DNA from: Methanoregulaceae archaeon
GTDB taxonomy: Archaea; Halobacteriota; Methanomicrobia; Methanomicrobiales; Methanospirillaceae
DNA length: 12,285 nucleotides
Reading direction: 5' to 3'
Assembly: GCA_019695435.1 (NCBI GenBank)
Contig: JACTVF010000039.1
Span: forward strand, 1-12,285
In this document: piece by piece, positions 6,955 to 12,285 of the stretch
Layout: each line of letters begins with the position of its first letter
Numbering within the stretch: position 1 is the first letter of the stretch
Program-made: the position numbers and the translations under genes
Notes under the pieces: generated by a model
What the model was told of the DNA's origin: nothing
Databases searched by the model: none
Seen by the model: the letters and a program-made list of their open reading frames with translations, nothing else

Positions 6955-6968
6955 TTCAATCATTGAAA
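6955..6968. promoter_or_regulatory. TTCAAT/ATTGAA palindrome upstream of hsdM
   Basis: TTCAAT-C-ATTGAA (6955-6967) is a perfect 6-bp inverted repeat with one central base. It contains ATCATTGAAA (6959-6968), the same 10-mer found at 5946-5955 just before the wHTH gene. It is a candidate operator. A weak TATA-like CTTAAT at 7014-7019 lies between it and the hsdM start. Confidence 0.4.
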
Positions 6969-7054
6969 GATGAGGGTTGATTGTAAGATACCTTCAAACT
7001 GGAATCGGCATCTCTTAATCCCGCTCCTGCAAATCAATGATCAGGATAAGATCC

Positions 7055-8566
7055 ATGCGCCTCGCCCCCGAACTCAAATCCAAAATAGATCAACTCTGGT
7101 ATAAATTCTGGAGTGGTGGCCTCTCCAACCCGCTCATGTCCATCGAGCAGATGTCGTATCTCATATTCATGGAACGACTAGAGGAGATGGATACATTTGA
7201 GCAGAAAAAGGCGCAGGCAAACAAACTGTCCTACGCATCAGTTTTTGATGGGCATGAAAATTGCCGATGGTCGCATTGGAAACATTTTTCCGCAGAAGCA
7301 ATGCTCCCCCATGTCCGGGATGTGGTTTTCCCATTTATCAAAGATATCCATGACGGGGAAAAGACACTTTTCGCTGAACATATGAAGGATGCTAACTTCC
7401 TCATTCCCAAACCTTCTCTCCTGCAGGAAGCTGTATCCATTATTGACGAACTCAGGGTTCCGATACAGAACAAAGATACCGGGGGAGATATCTACGAGTA
7501 TCTTCTCTCCCAACTTAAGACGGCTGGTATGAATGGCCAGTTCCGCACTCCCAGGCACATCATCCGGATGATGATTGAACTTGTGGACCCGGATATCAAC
7601 GACCGTATCTGCGACCCAGCCTGCGGTACCGCCGGGTTTTTGGTTAACTCATACGAATACATTCTGAAGAAATATACAAGTCGAGACAAGCTAGAACAGG
7701 ATGCAGACGGAGAATACCATAACCTGATCGGTGACAAAATCACTGACAAGAAACACTGGGAAAAACTCTGGTACGATACATTCTATGGATATGATTTCGA
7801 CAGCTCGATGGTCAGAATATCGCTCATGAACATGGTGCTCCATGGGATTAGGGCACCTACTGTTGCGTATAAAGATACGCTCTCCAAAAGTTTCACGGAA
7901 AACGACCGGTATACCGTCGTTCTTGCAAACCCGCCATTCACGGGGAGCATCGACAAGAGTGACATTAACGACTCCCTTACCCTCCATACTACCAAGACTG
8001 AACTACTCTTTGTCGAACGGATGGTACACCTCCTCCAGATGGGAGGGAAGTGCGGGGTCATCGTGCCGGATGGCGTGCTATTCGGCAGCTCGAATGCCCA
8101 CAAGAAACTCCGACAGATCCTGCTGGAACAATGCCAGCTTGAGGGCATTGTATCAATGCCTTCCGGGGTTTTCAAGCCCTATGCCGGTGTCTCAACAGCA
8201 GCGCTCGTCTTTACCAAAGGCGGATCGACGGACAGAGTCTGGTTCTACGATATGGAGGCAGACGGCTATTCACTCGATGACAAACGCATACCTATAGATT
8301 GCAAAGGGGATATTCCGGATATCATCCAGCATTACCGCAACCGGATGAAAGAGAATCCCACAGACCGGAAAGCCAAGTGCTTCTTTGTACCCATTAGCGA
8401 GATAAAGGATAACGGGTACGATCTCTCCATCAAGAGGTATAAGAAAATTGAGTATGAAGAAGTGCAATACGAGAAGCCCGATGTGATTATTGAAAAGATC
8501 GCGGCACTGGAGAGCGGGATCCAGACCGGGCTTGTGGATTTAAAGGCGCTCCTCAATAAAAAATAG
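7055..8566 (+). CDS. hsdM: Type I DNA methyltransferase subunit M (HsdM)
   Basis: A 503-residue N6-adenine methyltransferase that, with HsdS, methylates the type I site and protects host DNA. The N-terminal helical domain (LKSKIDQLWYKFWSGG, ISxEQMSYL-like pattern) contacts HsdS. Motif I is DPACGTAGF from residue 187 (SAM binding), and the catalytic motif IV is NPPF at 292-295, the adenine-N6 type. A VPDGVLFGSSNAHKKLR stretch and a SMPSGVFKPYAGVSTAALVF stretch are typical of the family. The start is set at ATG 7055 (MRLAPELKSKIDQLW), where related proteins begin and where AGGA (7043-7046) is 8 nt upstream; an in-frame ATG at 7037 would add six residues without a ribosome site. It is unusual that hsdM is separated from hsdRS by about 1.6 kb of other genes. 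The frame is intact and all motifs are present. Confidence 0.95.
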   Translation: MRLAPELKSKIDQLWYKFWSGGLSNPLMSIEQMSYLIFMERLEEMDTFEQKKAQANKLSYASVFDGHENCRWSHWKHFSAEAMLPHVRDVVFPFIKDIHDGEKTLFAEHMKDANFLIPKPSLLQEAVSIIDELRVPIQNKDTGGDIYEYLLSQLKTAGMNGQFRTPRHIIRMMIELVDPDINDRICDPACGTAGFLVNSYEYILKKYTSRDKLEQDADGEYHNLIGDKITDKKHWEKLWYDTFYGYDFDSSMVRISLMNMVLHGIRAPTVAYKDTLSKSFTENDRYTVVLANPPFTGSIDKSDINDSLTLHTTKTELLFVERMVHLLQMGGKCGVIVPDGVLFGSSNAHKKLRQILLEQCQLEGIVSMPSGVFKPYAGVSTAALVFTKGGSTDRVWFYDMEADGYSLDDKRIPIDCKGDIPDIIQHYRNRMKENPTDRKAKCFFVPISEIKDNGYDLSIKRYKKIEYEEVQYEKPDVIIEKIAALESGIQTGLVDLKALLNKK

Positions 8567-8664
8567 ACACCCCGCGATTTCCTGAAGTATCGACATCATC
8601 AGGATTTTTCTTTATTGTTAAAAAAACCCGGAAATCCCGCGAAAATGCAATAGGACTGATTTTA

Positions 8665-8694
8665 GATCGTTTTGTTGATTCCAACAAAACGATC
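8665..8694. repeat. Perfect 13-bp inverted repeat (hairpin) downstream of hsdM
   Basis: GATCGTTTTGTTG (8665-8677) and CAACAAAACGATC (8682-8694) are perfect inverted copies with a 4-nt ATTC loop. No T-run follows, so it is not a standard terminator; an RNA 3' end structure or a protein site are possible. The rest of 8567-8859 holds a T-rich tract (8604-8612), an inverted GATTTCC/GGAAATC pair (8576-8582, 8630-8636), TAACCG-CT-CGGTTA (8739-8752) and the promoter of the next gene; no coding frame is supported. Confidence 0.6.
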
Positions 8695-8821
8695 ATACCT
8701 CTCCGGTTTTCCCACCCACCCGCGCTCCCCCATTAAGCTAACCGCTCGGTTACACCCATCCGGGCCCATATAACCCCCAGATTCCCCCAATAACTACCAA
8801 ACTTTTCGAATCTACCGCAGA

Positions 8822-8829
8822 GTATATAA
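8822..8829 (+). promoter_or_regulatory. TATA box for the 78-residue gene
   Basis: GTATATAA at 8822-8829 is close to the archaeal TATA consensus and would start RNA near 8851, about 9 nt before the ATG at 8860. A second element, CATATAAC (8767-8774), lies 55 bp further upstream. Confidence 0.55.
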
Positions 8830-8859
8830 CCCGACATATCATTGGAAAAATAATCACAA

Positions 8860-9096
8860 ATGACCCAGGATTTCTGCACACGGACAACGAGGAAGGCGAT
8901 GAAGCTCGGGTACGAGAAGAAGGTCGCCCGCCGCCTCGCAAAGTTCTGCTACCTCGCCATGACATTTACGTGCGGGCTCTTCGGGCTCTTTCTTGGAGTG
9001 AAAGCACCGATCCACCTGAACACCGGTTTTGGGATGCATGCTGCGGGTGCCCGGGCCGGTATGGTATCGCCCGCCTTTTCTGTTATACGTCGTTGA
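8860..9096 (+). CDS. Small unrecognised protein with one hydrophobic segment
   Basis: A 78-residue frame of no family I know. The first about 28 residues are basic (RTTRKAMKLGYEKKVARRLA), followed by a hydrophobic stretch CYLAMTFTCGLFGLFLGV (about 30-47) that could be one membrane helix with the basic end inside. The last 27 residues look less protein-like. Support for a real gene: a good TATA box 31-38 bp upstream and the GC-rich third positions typical of this genome through codon 50. The weak tail raises the possibility that the gene is truncated or frameshifted after codon 50. No partner gene is evident; the next plus-strand gene begins 209 bp on. Confidence 0.45.
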   Translation: MTQDFCTRTTRKAMKLGYEKKVARRLAKFCYLAMTFTCGLFGLFLGVKAPIHLNTGFGMHAAGARAGMVSPAFSVIRR

Positions 9097-9305
9097 CCGC
9101 CGGTCCGGTCGTTGCTGGATACATGCCAGTACTAGATAGTGCGAAAGAGGGTCGTATACCGCTTCGCATAACGGGACTATAGTTTTGGCAGGGGCCAGGG
9201 CTGTCGTTCCATTCCGGGTCGGCGTTTTTGACATTTTCGGACGAGCGGACGCGCTCCTCCCCGTATCGCATGATGAATACCAGAACACAAAAGGAAGTGA
9301 TTCAC
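9097..9305 (+). promoter_or_regulatory. Spacer with candidate promoter and a decisive ribosome site for the 178-residue gene
   Basis: The spacer carries TATA-like CTATAGTT (9177-9184) and GTATAC (9154-9159), neither strong. GGAAGTGA (9293-9300) matches the GGAGGTGA ribosome site at 7 of 8 bases and lies 5 nt before ATG 9306. It therefore decides the start over the in-frame ATGs at 9270 and 9273 and the TTG at 9228. Confidence 0.5.
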
Positions 9306-9842
9306 ATGACAACTATCAGTATAACCCAAGAGGACGTGATTGCGCCGGGTGCGATGGCATCCGGTGCCCTGTACAGCAACCGGATTAACCCCTGCGGGAC
9401 CGTGGCGCCACACAGCAGCCCGGCCGCAGGTGAGACACCATACACCGTATGCGGGGACGCAGGAGGTGCAGCACCAGCCCCCATAAAGAAACACTCGCAC
9501 TGCTCGCCGTACGTCTACGAAGCGATGGGGATCCTAAAAGACCACGGCTATGCACCCTACCGGCTCACCGGGGACAGGGATCTCCCCGGTGCCGTCATCG
9601 CCACAAAAGGCCCTGCAACGCTCATGATCTCAGTCCTCTATTCCCGGAAGCAGGTGCCGGACGGCCACACCCTCCGGGTACTCTTCCCGGAGACCGTGGA
9701 CCATGTCCGCGCCCTCGTAAAAACCTCGCCGCACCGGTGCATGATCTGGGTCACCTCCCCGGTTTCAGGGTGGAGATATTACCGGGCAGACATCGGAGGT
9801 ATCTCGTACGACTGGGACGTTGCAAAAGAGATGCAGCAGTAA
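9306..9842 (+). CDS. Unrecognised 178-residue protein with a compact C-terminal domain
   Basis: Residues 1-62 are low in complexity and rich in Ala, Gly, Pro and Thr, probably unstructured. Residues 63-178 look like a folded alpha/beta domain: a helix (YVYEAMGILKDHGYAPYRL, 70-88), two strands (PGAVIATK and TLMISVLYS), then HTLRVLFPETVDHVRALV and a strand-rich end, MIWVTSPVSGWRYYRADIGG (146-165). The order helix-strand-strand with a basic SRK resembles small nuclease-like (PD-(D/E)XK) folds, but the expected Asp and Glu/Asp-X-Lys are not there, so this is only a fold guess. The start is fixed by GGAAGTGA 5 nt before the ATG. Codon use matches the host genes. It stands alone, followed by a T/C-rich tract (9846-9858) that may end transcription. 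Function unknown. Confidence 0.75.
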   Translation: MTTISITQEDVIAPGAMASGALYSNRINPCGTVAPHSSPAAGETPYTVCGDAGGAAPAPIKKHSHCSPYVYEAMGILKDHGYAPYRLTGDRDLPGAVIATKGPATLMISVLYSRKQVPDGHTLRVLFPETVDHVRALVKTSPHRCMIWVTSPVSGWRYYRADIGGISYDWDVAKEMQQ

Positions 9843-9964
9843 ATCCCCCCTTCTTTTTCCCCGGGATTTCCCGTCACGAATTATGTAGTGCGATGACCGC
9901 CGCCGCACCAAAAAGGGACGCCCCCGCGGCGGATCAGGACTGACGTGCTTATACGCTCCTTTGC

Positions 9965-9997
9965 CCCGCCGTGCCCCGAAGGGGCCCTCTCGGCGGG
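9965..9997. terminator. GC-rich interrupted hairpin between convergent genes
   Basis: CCCGCCG (9965-9971) pairs with CGGCGGG (9991-9997), and inside them GCCCC-GAA-GGGGC (9973-9985) forms a second stem. It lies between the 178-residue gene (plus) and the toxin gene (minus), which converge, so a shared 3' structure is likely. The rest of 9843-10088 shows no supported gene. Confidence 0.4.
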
Positions 9998-10088
9998 AGC
10001 CCTCGCATTGTTCATTATCTGCTCCGGACCACCCGGAAGTCAGAGCCCTCTTCCGGTAACCCCGGAACCATCGCGACAAAAGACGGGT

Positions 10089-10463
10089 TCACTCGCCCAG
10101 GTACAGGACGTCTGGCAGGCTCTTGAAGTGCTGGTCCCCGGTAACGATCTTTGAGGACGTGATCCGCGCCGTCGCAAGGATAATGGCATCTGCGATCCCG
10201 CCTTCAATCTCAGTACTCCGCAGCTGGCCCGCAAGCCGGGCAATATCGAAGGTCACCGGGACGATCGTTGCCCGCTGTGCAACATCGTCAGTCCTGACCG
10301 TTATCAGGCTTTTATCCCGCTGCTGGTAAATCTGCGCGATCTCGGCAATGGTGATACTGGAGACGGAGAACTCTTCCGGGCTCTCATTGATGATCTTGAT
10401 CGCTTTCTTATTGCTGCCTTTCCAGTACTCGATCCAGGTCCAGGTATCAATAAGATATGCGAT
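10089..10463 (-). CDS. vapC: PIN-domain VapC-like toxin, start codon unresolved
   Basis: The frame encodes a PIN-domain RNase of about 123 residues: AYLIDTWTWIEYW at the start (first catalytic Asp), IAEIAQIYQQR (conserved Glu), GGIADAIILATARI (central Asp) and IVTGDQHFKSLP (final Asp), all four acidic positions of the metal-dependent active site. VapC toxins cut tRNA or rRNA and are held in check by the VapB antitoxin encoded just upstream. Odd point: the frame has no ATG, GTG or TTG before the LIDTW strand. The codon where homologues start (before GCA-TAT-CTT) is ATC, at 10461-10463. The open frame reaches back to 10547, inside vapB, bounded by a TAA (10548-10550). It may use a rare ATC/ATT start, be a fused product, or be disabled. 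The symbol reflects family only. Confidence 0.7.
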   Translation of the reverse strand: MAYLIDTWTWIEYWKGSNKKAIKIINESPEEFSVSSITIAEIAQIYQQRDKSLITVRTDDVAQRATIVPVTFDIARLAGQLRSTEIEGGIADAIILATARITSSKIVTGDQHFKSLPDVLYLGE

Positions 10464-10662
10464 GGAAATCGCCTCCGGTATCCCGGGTAAATGCCGGAAG
10501 ATCCGGATCGCATCCTGCTGTCGAAGGGATTCCTTTTTTCCGGCTTTTTAAGAGATACTGGACCGCCTTATCGTAGGTCTTCGCACCGATCTCCTTTTTG
10601 AGGTTATCCAGCTCCTCTTTTGAGTCGAATGAAACCGAGATCGACGTGTACTGCGCTTCCAT
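10447..10662 (-). CDS. vapB: VapB-like antitoxin
   Basis: A 71-residue frame overlapping the toxin frame. Residues 5-11 (YTSISVS) followed by two helices (DSKEELDNLKKEIG and TYDKAVQYLLKSRKK) give a ribbon-helix-helix-like DNA-binding and dimerisation domain, usual for VapB-type antitoxins. The remainder, from Gly44, is Pro/Gly-rich. At the A6 run (minus strand; T6 at 10534-10539) the toxin frame, read back, gives ESLRQQDAIRIFRHLPG. That looks more like an antitoxin tail than the annotated end, so a one-base change in the run may have altered the C-terminus. ATG 10662 lies 28 bp from the centre of a TATA box at 10686-10693, so a leaderless mRNA is expected. The palindrome over that box suggests autoregulation by the VapBC complex. 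Confidence 0.7.
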   Translation of the reverse strand: MEAQYTSISVSFDSKEELDNLKKEIGAKTYDKAVQYLLKSRKKGIPSTAGCDPDLPAFTRDTGGDFHRISY

Positions 10663-10667
10663 ACCAC

Positions 10668-10701
10668 AATTTATGGATTTATAACATTATAAATTTATGG
10701 A
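10668..10701 (-). promoter_or_regulatory. vapBC promoter with TATA box, palindrome and direct repeat
   Basis: On the minus strand TTTATAAT (10693-10686) is a good TATA box. It is covered by the inverted repeat ATTTATAA-CA-TTATAAAT (10677-10694, perfect 8-bp arms). AATTTATGGA occurs twice on the plus strand (10668-10677 and 10692-10701), 24 bp apart, flanking the palindrome. An antitoxin or toxin-antitoxin complex bound here would block TBP, the usual autoregulation of such pairs. Confidence 0.6.
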
Positions 10702-10847
10702 AACCCGATGCCCCCACCCTTTGCCTTCAAAAGCCCCCGAATCACTCCAAGCCCGTCTCCAACTCCCCGGACTCGCAAATCCGGCCGGCAGGAGACCCGG
10801 CCTCCCCCCCATAACTACCCCCGTTTTTCCGGCCCGGACGTTCGTGA

Positions 10848-11345
10848 GCCCAAAAAATTTCCGGAAGATCGCTGCGAAACCCGGAAAAACACCCATGAAG
10901 TCCCCACTCCACCGACGGAGCGCATGAGCCGGCATACATTTCCGCACGACCGATCGAACCGGGCACGCTCGCGCTGAAATTCCGGCCGCCCGGATTTTTT
11001 CGGGCCGAAAGTTCCCGGGCGGAAAATTTTCCGGTTGAAAGTTGAAAAATTAAAAAAAAGTTGGCGCGAAAGTTGGAAAAAGGGTGTTAATTCGGTAACT
11101 AACTCACTTCTCCGTCGTAAACCGGTCGGAGCGGGATCTTCCGGGATCTGAGTTTCCGGGAATTTTTTTCGGTTCGAAAGTTGAAAAATCCAAAAAAATT
11201 CCGGTCGAAAGTTCCCGGGCCCAAAAATTTTTGGCGCGAAAGTTAAAAATCCCAAATTTTTTCCGGTCGAAATGTAAAAAACCGAAAAAAGTTCCGGCAA
11301 AATCCGGAAATGTCCCAGAAATTTTTGCGCTGATTGGGCAGTTGC
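10848..11345. repeat. Degenerate array of GAAAGTT units with about 31-bp spacing
   Basis: The core GAAAGTT (or a close variant) starts at 11007, 11037, 11068, 11176, 11207, 11238 and 11269 (GAAATGT), with a weaker form near 11284. The steps are 30, 31, 108, 31, 31 and 31 bp. Cores are preceded by CCGG, CGG or GGCGC and followed by GAAAAAT or CCCGGGC, with A- and T-runs between them. The two clusters share units: GAAAGTTCCCGGGC occurs at 11007 and 11207, and GGCGCGAAAGTT at 11063 and 11233. Fainter related sequence extends to about 10848 and 11345. Long open frames cross this block on both strands but look like by-products of the repeat. No gene is supported in 10702-11475. Confidence 0.7.
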
Positions 11346-11476
11346 CGGAAAAGACCCCCGCCCGGATGCAGCAGATATCCCGTGATCTGACCGCAGATCT
11401 CTGCCGGCGCGTCTCCAGGCCAACGAAATCGCAAATCCGCTCTGCTGCGGCCCCGGATCCATTTCCTTTTTCAGGA

Positions 11477-11484
11477 CTATATCC
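11477..11484 (+). promoter_or_regulatory. TATA-like element for the 167-residue gene
   Basis: CTATATCC at 11477-11484 would start RNA near 11506, giving a purine-rich leader of about 55 nt that ends in a strong ribosome site, GGAGG (11546-11550). ATG 11504 lies at the predicted transcript start and is in frame, but the ribosome site argues against it. Confidence 0.45.
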
Positions 11485-11560
11485 CCCAAACGCCCATATT
11501 GGTATGTCAAAGGGCGCCCCGAGACAAAGAAAAAAAGAGAAAAAAGGAGGAATGAAAAAA

Positions 11561-12064
11561 ATGGCAGACTTTACCACAAGCACTACCACCAAGAGCGCGA
11601 TCCGCAACCTTGCGGAGCCGCTCGCGGATGTGACTGCCTTTGACAATCTTGTCCAGGGCGTCATCGCATCGAACCCCTTCCAGTGCGTTACCTACAACGC
11701 AAAGGGAGTGAACCACGCACCGGTTGAACGCAGCCGGGAAGCATACACCGCACGGATCATCTACCAGGACGTCGACGCAAACACCGTCGGGCTGGTCACG
11801 ATCCGGGCCGGCACCATCGCGGCCTTCACGGCCGTGGCAAACCACATCCTCGCGGATGCGACGGTCGCAACAGCGATCGGGGGAACCGCAGTACGGGACT
11901 CGGACAGCGAGAAGTACTCGGCGACCCTCAAGTGCCATGACCAGAACGGGGAGATTTACTTTGTGGACTTCTCCCGCACCCAGGTACGGCTCTCATCGTA
12001 TTCCGACGAGGCGATCCGGAGCAGGGTCGAGACATGGGCGGACACAGTCGCAGCACTCAACTAA
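11561..12064 (+). CDS. Unrecognised 167-residue alpha/beta protein
   Basis: I do not recognise this family. The N-terminus is Ser/Thr-rich (MADFTTSTTTKSAIRN), then helices alternate with strands: YTARIIYQD (about 62-70), TVGLVTIRAG (75-84), an Ala-rich helix FTAVANHILADATVATAIGG (89-108), strands YSATLKCHDQNGEIYFVDFS (119-138) and QVRLSSYS (141-148), and a final helix ending WADTVAALN. There is no signal peptide or membrane span. The compact, Ala/Thr/Val-rich make-up would suit a small self-assembling or structural protein, but that is a guess. The start is chosen at ATG 11561, 10 nt after GGAGG; the in-frame ATG at 11552 is only 1 nt from it. Codon use is strongly host-like and the ribosome site is the best in the window, suggesting good expression. 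It is followed after 13 nt by a tiny membrane-protein gene. Confidence 0.85.
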   Translation: MADFTTSTTTKSAIRNLAEPLADVTAFDNLVQGVIASNPFQCVTYNAKGVNHAPVERSREAYTARIIYQDVDANTVGLVTIRAGTIAAFTAVANHILADATVATAIGGTAVRDSDSEKYSATLKCHDQNGEIYFVDFSRTQVRLSSYSDEAIRSRVETWADTVAALN

Positions 12065-12077
12065 AAGGATGAGGGTC

Positions 12078-12215
12078 ATGGACAATGAACTCATCATCAT
12101 TGGGGCATTCCTCGGCACAGGACTGCTCGCCTATGTGATCATCCCCGGCCTGCTCGTCATGTGGGACCGGGTCCTCGACCACATGGAAGATGCCGGCAAC
12201 AACCGGCACCCGTAA
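12078..12215 (+). CDS. Tiny single-span membrane protein
   Basis: A 45-residue protein: a short acidic N-terminus (MDNEL), a membrane helix at about 5-28 (LIIIGAFLGTGLLAYVIIPG then LLVMW), and a charged, hydrophilic tail (DRVLDHMEDAGNNRHP). ATG 12078 follows GAGGG (12071-12075) closely; an ATG at 12069 would add three residues. It begins 13 nt after the 167-residue gene, so the two share a transcript. Such small membrane proteins can be holins, anchors or subunits of larger complexes; no family is recognised. Codon choice is host-like and the hydrophobic pattern is clean, so I believe it is a real gene despite its length. Confidence 0.65.
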   Translation: MDNELIIIGAFLGTGLLAYVIIPGLLVMWDRVLDHMEDAGNNRHP

Positions 12216-12234
12216 GTGCCACGCAGACGGCGAA

Positions 12235-12251
12235 AGGAGGGAGACCCTCCT
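12235..12251. terminator. AGGAGGG/CCCTCCT hairpin at the window end
   Basis: AGGAGGG (12235-12241), an AGA loop and CCCTCCT (12245-12251) form a perfect 7-bp stem, 20 bp after the small membrane-protein gene. It could end that transcript. Because its left arm is a ribosome-site sequence, it could also mask the start of a gene beyond the window. Confidence 0.35.
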
Positions 12252-12285
12252 CTCACCGGCTGTTGGGAAAGACACAGGATCGCAA

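Noticed and set aside
9945..10154. Plus-strand 69-residue frame with a short hydrophobic stretch
   Set aside because: It runs through the convergent hairpin and into the antisense of the toxin gene, with a GTG start and no ribosome site.
8784..10819. Similar 15-mers CCCCCAATAACTACC (8784-8798) and CCCCCCATAACTACC (10805-10819)
   Set aside because: 14 of 15 identity is expected a few times by chance among all position pairs in a window of this length.
10815..11510. Long minus-strand open frame (231 residues) across the repeat array
   Set aside because: Its Phe/Pro/Lys-rich repeats are the translation of the 31-bp DNA units, plus-strand frames are equally open there, and there is no convincing ribosome site or recognisable domain.
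11231..11560. N-terminal extension of the 167-residue gene back to 11231
   Set aside because: The extension runs through the repeat array and the TATA element at 11477-11484; GGAGG at 11546-11550 fixes the start near 11561.

Overview
This window most likely comes from a methanogenic archaeon of the Methanomicrobiales type (Methanoregula-like is my best guess, from codon use and general look, not from any search). The archaeal evidence is direct: several genes have a TATA element about 25-30 bp before the start codon and little or no leader (5494-5501 before the ATG at 5524; 10686-10693 on the minus strand before the ATG at 10662; 8822-8829 before 8860). Others have Shine-Dalgarno sites of the GGAGGTGA type. 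Gene bodies are GC-rich with C/G third positions, while control regions and parts of hsdS are AT-rich.

Layout. 1-179 (minus): start of a VOC/glyoxalase-like gene, cut by the window edge. 347-1033 (plus): class I SAM methyltransferase, divergent from it. 1034-1379: non-coding, with G-run/C-run hairpins and the hsdR promoter region. 1380-8566 (plus): a complete type I restriction-modification locus in the order hsdR, hsdS, three small genes, hsdM. hsdR starts with TTG just behind a perfect inverted repeat, and hsdS follows it with no gap. The three small genes are a 99-residue winged-helix-like protein with its own leaderless promoter, and a winged-helix regulator whose stop overlaps the start of an unknown 141-residue helical protein (ATGA). 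8567-8859: non-coding, with a perfect 13-bp hairpin. 8860-9096 and 9306-9842: two unrecognised genes. 10089-10662 (minus): a VapBC-like toxin-antitoxin pair whose reading frames do not join in the expected way. 10702-11475: non-coding, dominated by a degenerate array of GAAAGTT-containing units with about 31-bp spacing. 11561-12215: an unrecognised 167-residue protein followed by a 45-residue single-span membrane protein.

How the parts fit. HsdM and HsdS would form the modification methyltransferase, and HsdR would add ATP-driven translocation and cleavage of unmodified DNA. The three small genes sit exactly between the specificity and methylation subunits and have their own promoters, so they are good candidates for controlling the restriction/methylation balance. 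The 8-mer ATCATTGA (either strand) occurs in each of the three spacers between hsdS and hsdM, which suggests a shared operator. The toxin-antitoxin pair, repeat array and orphan genes make 8.6-12.3 kb look like accessory DNA. No tRNA, rRNA, CRISPR array, transposase or integrase was seen.
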